Source of the DNA: Picochlorum sp. 'celeri'
Lineage: Eukaryota > Chlorophyta > Trebouxiophyceae
DNA length: 64,000 bases
Assembly: GCA_010909725.1 (NCBI GenBank)
Contig: JAACMV010000007.1
Coordinates: 1,364,001 to 1,428,000, forward strand
Direction of reading: 5' to 3'
How positions within the stretch are numbered: the first letter of the stretch is position 1; each line of letters starts with the position of its first letter. Positions 9,112-19,577 of this stretch are shown in pieces. The translations under genes and the position numbers were made by a program. The notes beneath the pieces are model-generated. The model had not been told where the DNA came from. It ran no database searches and saw only the letters and a list, made by a program, of their open reading frames with translations.

Positions 9112-11522
9112 ATGGCAACGCCGTCTCCGGTGAAAATACCTCCTGGTATAGCAAAAGCGTCTAAAGAAGAGCTGGAAAAACTATTGGTGAATGCGTTGCA
9201 TAAAATAAAAGCACGAGATCGGACCATTGCGGAATTAGAAGGCCAATCTGACACAAGCGGCGTAGAGCAGCGCTCTGGAGATGACTCAAAGGTTGAAGAA
9301 TTAGAAAATACTGTTCAGAGATTGCAGGAAAGGTTGGTTGATGGGGAGAAGAAGTATCAGGAGAGGTTGCAAGCTGAGACTGAGGTTCTTTTGAAGGGGT
9401 TTGCGGAGGAACGGGAGCGTCTTCGGGATGGATTTGAGGCGGAACGGCGGAAGGATCATGAGAAGATTGTCAAGCTGGAGGCGGATCATGATCGACAGGT
9501 GGCGGAGATTGAGAGATTGACTGGCCTGGTGGAGCGGTCTGAGCAGGTGCAGATGGATGCAGAGAACGAGCTTGGTGAGGAGAAACAACAGTTGTTGAAG
9601 GAGATTGGTGATTTGAAGGCGCAGAATGAATCGTTGACGAGTCGATTGGATGAGATGGGGAAGGATGTGGAGAGGCGTATGGAGACTGGAGATGAGGCTG
9701 TGCGTAGCCTTGAGAAGGCACTTTCAGAGTCAAAGAAGGACGTGGGTGTTGAGAGGGAGAAGAATGAAGTTGCCGAAAAGGAGATTCAGGGCCTGAAAGA
9801 TGAATTGGAGAAGATGAAGGGAGAGCAGTCGAAGAGGATCTCTGAGGAGATTGCAGGTTTGAAGAAGGAGCTTGATGATGCAAAATTAGAATTAGAGAAT
9901 AAACCGGCGCCGCAGGTTCCCGCCAAGATTGAGTTTGATGAATCTAGTTTCGTAAAGATTGAAGATTATAAGGCTCTGCAGAAAGAAATGGGTGATATGA
10001 AGAAGAAATTTGCGCAGTCGTTGAAGAAGAAACAGGCAGAATCTGAGAGCACGTGCGTGTGACTTTGTGTTGGCGATTGATGGGTTGATGCCGTCTGAGG
10101 GATGTTTTTTGTTATTGTAGGATTGAAGAGTTGAAGAAAGAATTGGAAGCTGCCAAGACGGATGGGAGTGGTAAAGGTTCTTCTACCGGTGAAGTAGCTC
10201 AGATTAGAAAAGAAGTTGAGGTGGAAAGGAGTAGGTTCAAAAGAGCATTAGGGGAACTTAAGAGAAGGAATGAAAGCTTATCCAAGTCCAAAATAGAACT
10301 TGAGAAGCAAGTGTCAGATTTGGAAGTGCAAATTGAATCGTTAAAGGCGGAAGGAGCTGCTGCTGCTCGTCAGGCTCAAGAGGCTCGAAGTCTTGCAGAG
10401 CAATCATCGAATGCGTTCAAGGAGTACAAGGCACGGGCACATAGTCTGCTGAAAGCAAAAGAGGATGAAATAAAGGAGGGTAGGTCGACAGCGAAAGAGG
10501 AGTATGAAAAGCAGATTGAAGAGGCGACCGCAGAAAAGGTTCAGGCTGAGACACGGTTGAAGGATGTTGTTGAGGAATTGGAGAAATTAAAGTCAGAGAA
10601 CCTTGAACACGTGTATTCAGTGGAACAAAAGTATGAAGGAAAAATTGCAGATATGGAGAAAGAGTTGAAAAACGCCAAAGAATGCAGCAAGGCATCCAAT
10701 CGGCAATATGAACAGTTGAGAGTCAGGCTAGAGTCATATGATGACCGCTTCCAGTCTCTCAAGCGACAATTGGAGGAGTCGAAGCAGGAGTTGCTGGCAG
10801 CAAAATCACATCACCCTGGTTCTTCCATCTCTGAAGGCGATTATGAAAGCCTCAAAGCAGCCTTGTCGAGATCTGAGAAAGAAAAGCTTGCATTGGAGGA
10901 GGTGAAAGTTGTAATGGAGGGAGAGATTGCAGATTTGAAAGCAATGATCAAGCAGTTGAAGATGACGCTTGCGATGAAAACAAGCCTTCCAAAACCTGAA
11001 ATAGATGTAGATTTGTTGCATCATAGACCTAGCAGTGCTGATTTCGTTATGTCTCCAAAAGTTTCTGGGTCACAGAGTGCAACGGCCGCGGATGATCTTG
11101 AGAACCTCCATCAACAACTTGCTGCTGCAAATAGAAAGGCGTCTATTGCGGAACAGGAGGTCGATGATTTAGAGAAGGAGGTAGAACTCCGGAATACTCA
11201 GGAAAAAGCTCTGAAAGAAACAGTGCGTGAGTTGGAACGAGAACTTGAAAGAGTCAAATTGACATCCAAGGGTGTTGATATGGAATACTTCAAGAACATC
11301 CTGCTCAAGCTGTTCGAGACGGGTGAAGAAGAGAGTTTACTCCCGGTCATTGGTACAATGTTGAAGTTTAGTCCAGCAGAGCTCGATCGATGTAGGAAGG
11401 CGCTTGCGACGAGACGAGAACAACACGCAGACCTGCTTCAAGGGGCTGGGGAGGCATCTGCAAATGTGACGTCATATTTGACTGATCTGCTCGGATTTGG
11501 GACGACGACCTCCGAGGCGTAA
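9112..11522 (+). CDS. GRIP-domain golgin (trans-Golgi tether)
   Basis: Two exons, 9112-10052 and 10121-11522, joined across a 68-nt intron (gtgcgt...ttgtag), give 780 aa. Almost the whole protein is heptad-rich coiled coil (long E/K/L runs). Residues about 698-745 form a GRIP domain: 'VDMEYFKNILLKLFE...LLPVIGTMLKFSP', with the conserved Tyr, the LLPV core and the following 'SPAELDRC'. GRIP domains bind Arl1-GTP at the trans-Golgi, where the coiled coil tethers vesicles. The start at 9112 was chosen because the family N-terminus (MATPSP...KASKEELEKLLV) follows it directly. It converges on exportin-7 with 79 bp between stops. Confidence 0.88.
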
Positions 11523-11601
11523 AATAATTATTTATCAATGTGTTGAATAGATCTTGCACATGTACATACATGACCATGAAAGAATATTTAATCAATCAAA
11601 T

Positions 11602-14600
11602 CTATTGCTTGGTTTTGAGATCGTGCCTAGCCACTGTCAAGTTCTGGGTGAACTTGTCTCTGTTCTTTGCATCCAATGTTCTCTTCACATCGGTCATCAA
11701 CTTATCTAAGCAGCTTGCTACAGCTGGTTGACGATCAGCAGGTTGACTTTGGATGACCTGCTGCCGAATCTGGCTATACACTGACTCTGTCACGAGGATC
11801 AGAGTAAGCATTGGCCTTGACAAAGACCACTGATTTGAACAATCCTCAAACAGGACAACGTCAAAGAGAGTGGACAAGACCCGCGGGAAAGCATCCGGAT
11901 GCCTTGCTAGATGTTCTTGGAGCTGCAGTCCTGTCTCATTCGGCTTGGAGCCGTCTGGCTTGTGCTTGAAATAGTACCCAGCCAAGTTGTCAATCGCAGA
12001 TGCACACTGAGAACTGATGCTGACATCCAATGATTTGATTCCTGCCTCCAATGCAGCGATAATTGATGCAAAAATGCTATCGTCACGCTTCGCAAGCGCT
12101 GGGACGTGGTTATGACAGAGCGAATCCACAAATGCATAGTATGCCTTGGCAAGCTTTTTGTACCCCAAGATATCCTGCGTGCTGATTCCCAAGAGCATCT
12201 TCAGACACACATCCAGCGCATCCCTCAGTGCTGGGTCTCCGTAGAGATCAAAGACGCCAAAATTGACATAATTTCCACTCAAAGATTTTGTCAATATGGA
12301 ACAGCTGATCCAGATTCCTTTGAATCGTTGACCATATGGATCGCTTGATGGTGGAGGAAGACTCAGAATTCTATTTCCATAGGCGCACAGCGCTTTTGAA
12401 ACCTCTCTGAACAACAGAATACCATTTGCAGAAGAGGAATCAAATGTCAAACGTTGCGTTTTATTGTGAACGAATTCAGCCAAAAACTTGAGTATGGCAT
12501 TAGAAACCTCTGGGGTGTCTGCCCAGGCATCCAAACAGGTGATGATGACTGGAAAATGGGTCGGATAAAGCCACTCAAACACCAATCCGTATGTTCTTCG
12601 ATTCGTCGTCGCTGCGGTAATACCTCTCAAATCTCTGAATATACCCACGACTGTTTCTTTGGGAACCGACGCTTTGAGCGCCTCAACGGAACTGGCAGAA
12701 GCACTTGCAGATGCAATGGCTGACAAGACCTGCCCCAAAGGCTGAACGAATGCATCAAACGCCCCCGGTGTATCTTCCATGAAGAGTAATCTTCCTAACG
12801 TTAAATAATAGGTTGTTCGGCATTTTGAGTTTGGAGCACACGATAAGAAGGGGAAATACTCGGATGTATGGTGCTGCAACAGCATGGACACGGCATCCAA
12901 CTTGAGCATGACCTTTCCACTCATGTACCCAGCCGCCAAATCCTGAAACAATCCCAAAGTAGCATTAATAACCTCTTCACACGATCCATAAACTTTCAAG
13001 TTGAAGCAGATCTTCCCCAACAGTGCATTCATCACTGCAATGTGATCAGCAATACCACACTTTTCTCTCAATCGTGTGTACACCTTGCTACTATGAACAA
13101 CCTGTTCACCGATATATGCTCTCCTAAAACTCTGTAAAAATGATATCAAAGCCAATTCCAAGCGCTGCTTGGACCTGATCGAGTGCCTCTGCGAGTGCAC
13201 GGTCGATTCTGATGCTGCAATAATGGTGAAAACCCTGGCTGCCAAGTCTCCATCCAACTGCTCATAGGCCTCAGCGCCAGATGAGCTCACTCTTCCCCGA
13301 ATAACCGCAGATACTATATGTACCAACCACGTAAGCTGACTTTCTATAACATCAAGCTGACCGCTGGTAGAGGAAGACTCTGCTTGGTACTGTGACAAGC
13401 AAGGGTCCATCCAGTGCGTAATAAAAGCAGCAGTCTCTGCATACTGAAAACGGCACAGGTATGGCAGCGAATCCAATTGATCTTCCAAATGCTCTTCTTC
13501 ATCAAGCGCATCTGGCCCTCCGCCTTGCGCCGTGACCGACAACAGACGAGATTCGATGTATGCCTGCGTAATTCTGGGGACCTGTGCCTCCAACAATGAT
13601 GGCTTATCGCCCTTCAAATACGGCATACTACTCACCAACCGAGACCATAAACCGAGCAAATAAAATACCGATGCAGACGCCCATTGCCATGATTTCAGCG
13701 ACTGAATTGTAAAATCAGCCACCAAAGACGTCCATTCAGGATATGCCTCCAAGCCAACCAATTCACTCAACTGATAATTTGTCTTCAACCTTCCCAACAG
13801 TCTACAAAACTCGTGGTAATTTTCATGATGTTGCAAACCACGCTGTGAAGATAAAATATCCCTCGTCCCTCGTATCAAACGACCCAAAAACGCAATCCTC
13901 TCTACCTCTGATGAAAACAACGATCGTCGCACAGATGCCATCCTCACCAGGCATTCCAAACACTTGTTCGACAATGGCGGCTGGCTATTACTATAATACT
14001 CAAAATACGTCTCCAACGTCGACGCATCTTCGACCACAGACCTCCATGAAGACGGAATCTGTATCGTTCCCAAATCCTCTGTGGAATCATCAATACACGT
14101 CCCCACAAAATCAAACGACAGACAGGCCAATGACAACGACATTGCCTGCTCCATCAACCTCACATTATCAGACGACCGTTTCAAATACGCCAGAGAATTC
14201 AAAGACATCTGGTAGATCTGGAACAAGGAACGATCCCGAAAGCTCACCGCCACCTTGCGATGCTGCGTCAACGTCCTCCCAGGACACGGACAATTCATCT
14301 CAGACACCGCCATTGTCAAAATCTTCAGCCCCAAAAAGTAGTGCATCTCCGATGTCTCGGACACACCTTTATCTAAAAACACTTTCCCTTCGTCCGCAAT
14401 CGGCCGCATCGCGTCATCCTCAAACCACCCCAGCTTTGTCATTCGACACAACAATTGAACCAACGATGTCACCACATACGGCTCCAGCGACGGCCCTCTC
14501 TCATCCAAATACCGCAAGAAATACGCTCTCATCTCAATTCTAGCACTTAAAGACAACGTATGCTCCGTCACAAGCTTGAGCATGCTCGACGCAGCAAACA

Positions 14601-14781
14601 CCTGAGCATACGGTGAGGAAGAATTATCAAGAACAGTCTTGCAATGCGCCATGTATTCTGGCAATGTACCAAACACCTTGAGCGCCTGATCAGCTTGACT
14701 ACGCTCCTGAGGATTCTGCGACGTATACAGAACCGTACACATGGCCTCCAATTGAGGCAACTGCTGCGCAGAAAACTCCAT
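11602..14781 (-). CDS. XPO7: Exportin-7 / RanBP16-type karyopherin
   Basis: Intronless 1,059-aa protein from the ATG at 14781 (MEFSAQQLPQLEAMC). The N-terminus follows the exportin-7 pattern closely: 'QNPQERSQADQALKVF', 'PEYMAHCKTVLDNSSSPYAQ', 'LRYLDERGPSLEPYVVTSLVQLLCRMTKLGWF'. The rest is alpha-solenoid HEAT-like helices and the length matches the family (about 1,080 aa). Exportin-7 carries folded cargo with basic patches out of the nucleus with Ran-GTP, and some nuclear import has been reported. The frame remains open to 14886, but the extra 35 residues do not resemble the family. An antisense frame of 266 codons inside this gene is a shadow. Confidence 0.9.
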   Translation of the reverse strand: MEFSAQQLPQLEAMCTVLYTSQNPQERSQADQALKVFGTLPEYMAHCKTVLDNSSSPYAQVFAASSMLKLVTEHTLSLSARIEMRAYFLRYLDERGPSLEPYVVTSLVQLLCRMTKLGWFEDDAMRPIADEGKVFLDKGVSETSEMHYFLGLKILTMAVSEMNCPCPGRTLTQHRKVAVSFRDRSLFQIYQMSLNSLAYLKRSSDNVRLMEQAMSLSLACLSFDFVGTCIDDSTEDLGTIQIPSSWRSVVEDASTLETYFEYYSNSQPPLSNKCLECLVRMASVRRSLFSSEVERIAFLGRLIRGTRDILSSQRGLQHHENYHEFCRLLGRLKTNYQLSELVGLEAYPEWTSLVADFTIQSLKSWQWASASVFYLLGLWSRLVSSMPYLKGDKPSLLEAQVPRITQAYIESRLLSVTAQGGGPDALDEEEHLEDQLDSLPYLCRFQYAETAAFITHWMDPCLSQYQAESSSTSGQLDVIESQLTWLVHIVSAVIRGRVSSSGAEAYEQLDGDLAARVFTIIAASESTVHSQRHSIRSKQRLELALISFLQSFRRAYIGEQVVHSSKVYTRLREKCGIADHIAVMNALLGKICFNLKVYGSCEEVINATLGLFQDLAAGYMSGKVMLKLDAVSMLLQHHTSEYFPFLSCAPNSKCRTTYYLTLGRLLFMEDTPGAFDAFVQPLGQVLSAIASASASASSVEALKASVPKETVVGIFRDLRGITAATTNRRTYGLVFEWLYPTHFPVIITCLDAWADTPEVSNAILKFLAEFVHNKTQRLTFDSSSANGILLFREVSKALCAYGNRILSLPPPSSDPYGQRFKGIWISCSILTKSLSGNYVNFGVFDLYGDPALRDALDVCLKMLLGISTQDILGYKKLAKAYYAFVDSLCHNHVPALAKRDDSIFASIIAALEAGIKSLDVSISSQCASAIDNLAGYYFKHKPDGSKPNETGLQLQEHLARHPDAFPRVLSTLFDVVLFEDCSNQWSLSRPMLTLILVTESVYSQIRQQVIQSQPADRQPAVASCLDKLMTDVKRTLDAKNRDKFTQNLTVARHDLKTKQ

Positions 14782-15328
14782 TCTATATATACTACACTCG
14801 TGCTGTTTGTTGATTGATGGAAGGAGAGCAGTTGAACAGAAAATCGGCTCGACAGGAATATAAATCACCACCGCAGCACGAATCAACTATCGCATATATA
14901 CATCCATCACAATAAAACCATCACTGAGACAATAGCAGACGTGAATCCAGGCAACCAATCCCGAGCCAATGCGTGTCTTCGTGATCAGATTATCCTTCGA
15001 TACCAGTCTCTGCCCAATCCTCCTATTTTTACAGTATCAAATTCTAAACAATCAGATGATATTCAATAGGAGAGAACAGATGTGCCAATGAAGGACACGT
15101 GGCGATCAATCCATTTGCATGGTTCGATCGAGAGATCTTGTAATGTAAGATCCTCGTAATTAAGATATTAGATATATCCAAGTATCTCATCGCTTCAACC
15201 CATGAAAGAATCCTTGGATGGGAAGAGAGAGATCTCTTTTGGCAATCAGTCCACAATGTCATCTGCCATGTCCCCTCGCCTCTCTTCATCCTCATATAAC
15301 ATTTCAATCCATAGTAGTATTCAACACC
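14782..15328. promoter_or_regulatory. Divergent intergenic region between exportin-7 and the Ycf49-like gene
   Basis: This 547-bp A/T-rich region holds both promoters. It contains CACGTG at 15096-15101 and a 10-bp palindrome AGAGATCTCT at 15228-15237. The Ycf49-like frame is open upstream to 15218, but that part (HLPCPLASLHPH...) has no transit-peptide look, so the ATG at 15329 is preferred. Confidence 0.4.
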
Positions 15329-15970
15329 ATGCGTGGATGGTGTGGACTGCGGCCTGGGACTCTCAGGTCACTGGTAGGGGCGGATGGGCAGCAGAGGCGT
15401 GGACGAGGCCAGTGCAACCATGGTTGGAGATGCCATGCCAAGAGGCCCACCATGCCCATTGTCGCTGCACGAGTCAAGAACAGTGACCAGACGATCAGTA
15501 GTACAGACGCTCCCATTGGAGCACATGCGCAGCAAGAGCATAGAAACACAACAACACGACCAAGGGCCGTATCCCTTGGTGGAGGAGCGTTGCTCCTCCT
15601 GCAGGTAGCAGCACTCTCGTCCCCCGAGGTTGGACACGCAGCAGGACTCCTCGCAGGAGAACCATCGAATGCTCTGTCTCTACCGACATGGGCGATCCAT
15701 ACGTCCTCTGTGATCGAGTGGGCTATTGCCATGTCTTTAATGTGGAAGTATGGAGAGGTTTCTGGAAACGAGAGGTGGAAGGGAATGACATGGGGCATGC
15801 TGCCCTGTCTCGGAAGTGCCATGTGCGCGTGTACGTGGCATTTCTTTTACAATGCGCCAGAGCTGGAGTTTCTTGTGGCACTTCAGGCATTTCTGACGAT
15901 TGTAGGGAATACCACCTGCTGGATAGCAGCATACAGGATTTATCAGTCATCTGTCCAGCAGCAGCAGTAG
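15329..15970 (+). CDS. ycf49-like: Ycf49-like protein (DUF2499), plastid-targeted
   Basis: A 213-aa protein starting at 15329. Residues 1-75 are rich in Arg, Gly and Ser with few acids, as in a plastid transit peptide. The mature region has the conserved Ycf49 core: 'GLLAGEPSNALSLPTWAIH', 'SSVIEWAIAMSLMWKYG', 'GNERWKGMTWGMLPCL', 'CACTWHFFYN', 'ALQAFLTIVGN'. It predicts about three membrane segments. Homologues are encoded in red-algal plastids and cyanobacteria, and in the nucleus of green plants; the function is undefined, probably a thylakoid or envelope membrane protein. TGTAA lies 43 bp after the stop (16014-16018), the usual poly(A) signal of chlorophyte algae. Confidence 0.85.
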   Translation: MRGWCGLRPGTLRSLVGADGQQRRGRGQCNHGWRCHAKRPTMPIVAARVKNSDQTISSTDAPIGAHAQQEHRNTTTRPRAVSLGGGALLLLQVAALSSPEVGHAAGLLAGEPSNALSLPTWAIHTSSVIEWAIAMSLMWKYGEVSGNERWKGMTWGMLPCLGSAMCACTWHFFYNAPELEFLVALQAFLTIVGNTTCWIAAYRIYQSSVQQQQ

Positions 15971-16191
15971 GGATGGCAAACATCTGTCAATCTAGAGCAT
16001 TGTTTTTTTATTTGTAATATTTTTCATTAGAAGAACACGTCGTAAGGCGATTGTAGCAGTTTATCGATACTATGGCGGTGAACTCGTGCAGAGCTATCGT
16101 AGGGCAGCAGTTGACTGCGTCTCGCGTTGGTACGGTCTCTTGCATAGCACATTGTACTATATATGTTGTATATAGTAGCGTATTGGTGCTC

Positions 16192-16811
16192 ATGGTGTGG
16201 ATGGGTGTGTGTGTAGTGAGGTGTTCGAGAAGGCGGTCCTTGGTTCAGAGGGTGCAGGCTTCTGGGGCGTCTTTGGATGTGATCAAGGTATGCATTGTGA
16301 TTGTTACTGTTTTTTGTGCTTATTCTTGACGTTGGGAGGAGAAGAGCACGATGGTTGCGCCAAGTCTTACTGCCTGACTGCCTCCTACATACATAATATA
16401 CATGCATCTGAACATCCGATCCATGAATATTCATACAAATCGATGCAGATGTCCCCACTTGGAGATAGAGTGCTGATCAAGCCAAAAGAAAAGGAAGAGG
16501 TGCGATGGTGCTATATGATGATGATGCCGTCTCTAGTATATATATCCACACACAAATGTTGCTCTAACATGTTTTTTTTGCAACTGCAGAAGAGTGCTGG
16601 TGGTGTGATTTTGACTGCTGGATCTTCTGGTTCCAGTATGGGAGATTCTACCCTGACTGGGACAGTTGTTGCTGTGGGAGACGAGGTTGATGTTGGTGTG
16701 GCTGCTGGAGATGTGGTGTTGTTTACGAAGTATGGGTCCAGCGAGCTTGAGACTGATGAGGGCAGTGTCAACTTTGTGGTGCAAAAGAGCATTCTTGCAA
16801 AATTAGAGTAA
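16192..16811 (+). CDS. Cpn10/GroES co-chaperonin, probably plastid
   Basis: Three exons by my splicing: 16192-16287, 16449-16499, 16590-16811, all phase 0, giving 122 aa. Exon 2 begins 'MSPLGDRVLIKPKEKEE' and exon 3 'KSAGGVIL', which rejoin the GroES mobile-loop region. 'GTVVAVGDEVDVGVAAGD', 'VLFTKYGSSELE' and the C-terminal 'VVQKSILAKLE' complete a single GroES barrel. Cpn10 caps the Cpn60 folding chamber. Exon 1 supplies a basic leader (RCSRRRSLVQRVQASG), so import into plastid or mitochondrion is likely. Only one GroES domain is present, unlike plastid Cpn20. The leader start is uncertain: an ATG at 16072 is also in frame but would add a hydrophobic stretch. It converges on the PRR gene (101 bp). 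Confidence 0.82.
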
Positions 16812-16912
16812 ATTTATTGCAATGATGATGATGATGAGATTCATTTGTGCTGTAAAATTCCTTCCTGTTCATGTTTCCTTCTGAAATGTACCATGTACCA
16901 TGATGAATATTA

Positions 16913-18916
16913 TTATTCACGCCGAGACTGAGGGGAATTGGAACCAGAATCCGACGGACCTCCCTTTGATGCAAGTGGCCGTCCTGATTGGCTCGGAACA
17001 CTTGCATCGTTATTATTATGGGTGGTCTTGTCGTAGGATGCTGATGCCATGACACAGTCCTGCGCTTGGACACGCTTGTCCTGTTCTTCCCGCTCTGTTG
17101 TATGCAATGATTTGGTTTGATATGCTTGTTCTGAAGATTCATTCCTATTTTTCCTATTTGATCCTTGCTCGCTGGTGGACTGCTTTGCAACTTGGACAAA
17201 CTGACCACGGACCCGTGGTCTAGCATCAGCAAGAATCTTTCGACTCTTGTATCGAATTTTTGTCGATGTGTCTGCTTTTCTTCTCGTCCTCTTTTCTTTG
17301 TATTTCTTCACAGCTTCCAATCTGGCCAGCTGGGATCTGGTCGTGTCCGACATGGAAGGGGACACCATCTGTCTCGATCCAGATGCATCAGAAAATGTTG
17401 GTTTTTGATACTTGGCTGGTATACCAGACGCTGCCCATCCACCGTACGAATATGGAACATTCATTGGTGGCCAGTTCCCGGCAAACGGCCTCTGTGCACC
17501 TTGCATTGCATAGTTCATTTGCATTGCATGATACTGCTGCTGCCAATTGAACCATGCTTGTTGGAAGTCCATTGCTTGTCTCTGAGCTTTCCCTTCCTCG
17601 GTATTTTGTTTTGAAACATCAGTACCAGGCCAAGGGAATGGATATTGTCGATAATTCACGACAGGATGACCTGGCATAAATGGCATGGACATTAAATTCT
17701 GCATCCCAAATTGAGTAGATCCTCCAGAACCATCCTCTGTTTTGAGAGTCTTTTGCTGTCCAGTGGCCGTATTTGCTGCATCCTTTGGTGTCATGTGTTT
17801 ATCATCTGAAGACTCGTTTGAACGATGGCTTCGCATAGACGTAAGTGCTGCAGCAACCTCTGCATCCATGGGGTCTGCTGCAGCAGATTTGATGGATGGA
17901 TTTGATGATTCATTTTTCTTGATAGGAGGCTTGGCTGCACCCGCGGCAGACTTTTTCGTAGGAACAGTGCCAGACTGTTTTCCAGAGCTGCCATTTCCGG
18001 GCGTCATCTCCTCATCGGGCACCCCTGCGAGGGCCTTGCTTGCACGAGGTGGTTCTTCTTCCTCCTCCTTTCTATGATGATGATACCTCCTGTGATGATG
18101 ATGACGGTGATGGTGATGGTGGCCATCTCCATCGGGAATTGAAGGAGGATCATCAAGCACTGGCTTATTTTCTGCAAGTCTCATTGCAGAGCTGGCATCC
18201 GCCCCTCGCTCCTTCTCAGCCATGCCGTCCGCATTCTTGGCCGACAGTTGGCCCGCATGCTTCTGTTGCCACACTCGTGTCCAAATGTTACACACTTCAT
18301 TCCTTCGCAAAGGCTTGACCCACCAATCCACAGCTCCAAGAGACAAACATTCAGCCATCGCATCCCTATCATCACACCTGTCCGAGTACACAATCACCAA
18401 AATATTGGTATATTCTTTGTGAGAACTCCGCAGGCGCTTCAAAAACTCGACAGCACTTGATACTGGTGGTTCGTGCGCTTTCAATATCACATCAACCGAG
18501 ACGCCCTTGTCGAACTCTCGCACCAGCATTTCAAATGCAGCAGATCCCCGCGAGCAAATCAACACCTTGTATCCACACTCCTGCAACAACCCAACAGTCT
18601 TCAAGCGAGACTGCCTATCAGAATCAACAACAAGCACATGCATTTGACCTAATTCAGGAATATCCATATCATGACGATGATCCGACGCCGTCGACACATG
18701 ACCAGCAAGACCATCAGGCATGTGCTTTGAGCCAGGCCTTCCAGCCATCAACACAACATCATGCTCGTCAGCCATCGCGTCCGTACTAACCCGTCGTTTC
18801 TTCGTATCATCATTGTATTCATTCGTATCATCTTGTCGAGTGTCTGGTACTGGTTCTATCGCCGCCCCATCGCCAGGGGCGGCATCATCATCTGTACCCA
18901 ATCTTCTCTTCTTCAT
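16913..18916 (-). CDS. PRR: Pseudo-response regulator with CCT domain (TOC1/PRR clock type)
   Basis: Intronless 667-aa nuclear protein. Residues about 92-212 form a receiver-like domain beginning 'MHVLVVDSDRQSR' and ending 'AVDWWVKPLRRNEV...WTRVWQQKH', the classic PRR ending with the conserved Lys-Pro. The phospho-accepting Asp is absent: the strand reads 'DVILKAHEPP', so it cannot work as a phosphorelay receiver. A His-rich run followed by acids lies at about 264-290. Residues about 524-575 form the CCT domain ('ARLEAVKKYKEKRTRRKAD' and 'KIRYKSRKILADARPRVRGQF'), which binds DNA in TOC1/PRR proteins. PRRs repress morning genes in the circadian oscillator. Which PRR clade cannot be told by eye. 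The 5' region carries clock-like motifs. Confidence 0.9.
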   Translation of the reverse strand: MKKRRLGTDDDAAPGDGAAIEPVPDTRQDDTNEYNDDTKKRRVSTDAMADEHDVVLMAGRPGSKHMPDGLAGHVSTASDHRHDMDIPELGQMHVLVVDSDRQSRLKTVGLLQECGYKVLICSRGSAAFEMLVREFDKGVSVDVILKAHEPPVSSAVEFLKRLRSSHKEYTNILVIVYSDRCDDRDAMAECLSLGAVDWWVKPLRRNEVCNIWTRVWQQKHAGQLSAKNADGMAEKERGADASSAMRLAENKPVLDDPPSIPDGDGHHHHHRHHHHRRYHHHRKEEEEEPPRASKALAGVPDEEMTPGNGSSGKQSGTVPTKKSAAGAAKPPIKKNESSNPSIKSAAADPMDAEVAAALTSMRSHRSNESSDDKHMTPKDAANTATGQQKTLKTEDGSGGSTQFGMQNLMSMPFMPGHPVVNYRQYPFPWPGTDVSKQNTEEGKAQRQAMDFQQAWFNWQQQYHAMQMNYAMQGAQRPFAGNWPPMNVPYSYGGWAASGIPAKYQKPTFSDASGSRQMVSPSMSDTTRSQLARLEAVKKYKEKRTRRKADTSTKIRYKSRKILADARPRVRGQFVQVAKQSTSEQGSNRKNRNESSEQAYQTKSLHTTEREEQDKRVQAQDCVMASASYDKTTHNNNDASVPSQSGRPLASKGGPSDSGSNSPQSRRE

Positions 18917-19577
18917 TCAGATATATATCTCGATCGTCAGATTCAATGCCAACACAAACCGTGTCGTCCAATCACATGTCTACACTGAGCATGGTATACG
19001 TGTTTTCAAAGATCCACGAGACTATCAATGCTGCTGACAAGCAGGTATATAGAGTACCAAGGGCGAAATCGTTTCCCTGAGAAATTCCTTTGGACTACGC
19101 AAGCCGTCAGCCACCACGTTTTCTCGCGTACAATAGTACGTTATATGTTTATAGGACTAATTTCTACCTTGTATTCTGATCAAGACACGTGCTGCTGCTC
19201 CCTAGAACAATTGTTCCATCCACGGGCTGCGTCACGTGGTTTCCGTCGCTCTCGAAAAGACCGCTAGGTCAATAACTGTATACGTTGCAACGCTATTTAA
19301 ACGTAATAGTATATATTACTGGTCACTCTTAATATATGAAATGATTGCTTTATGTGTGTGGCTGAACACGGATCCGTTTCATATCTGATACAGCCAGGCA
19401 TGCACCAGGATATGCAAGCGCGCCTAATTGCTATGGCGCTACCCATCAACGATACGCTTGGATGGGAAGATATCGTGGTTTCAACGTAGATATCCTCGTT
19501 TGTGGCTAAAAAGCAACGAATCTCTTTTAATGGCTCTAGAGCGTGCCGGAGTGGCGCCACACGTGGTGGAGAGCTGT
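18917..19577. promoter_or_regulatory. PRR upstream region and 3' flank of the ICE2-like gene
   Basis: These 661 bp lie 5' of the PRR gene and 3' of the ICE2-like gene; both run on the minus strand. It contains CACGTG three times (19186-19191, 19233-19238, 19560-19565), AGATATC twice 20 bp apart (19468-19474 and 19488-19494), GATACG near 19451 and the palindrome GTGGCGCCAC (19551-19560). G-boxes and evening-type or LUX-type motifs are known inputs to plant clock promoters; their use here is inference. No gene is seen. Confidence 0.45.

Noticed and set aside
9470..9883. 137-codon minus-strand frame rich in Pro, Ser and His
   Set aside because: It is the reverse of the Lys/Glu coiled coil of the GRIP golgin; the composition is a mirror artefact.
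13743..14543. 266-codon plus-strand open frame
   Set aside because: It is antisense to exportin-7, Ser/Thr/Pro-rich by codon mirroring, and resembles no family.
15978..16018. Rho-independent terminator after the Ycf49-like gene
   Set aside because: There is a T-run but no GC-rich stem, and this is eukaryotic nuclear DNA; TGTAA as a poly(A) signal fits better.
18060..18125. GAT/ATG microsatellite as a mobile or structural repeat
   Set aside because: It encodes the His/Arg-rich run of the PRR protein and is ordinary codon slippage.
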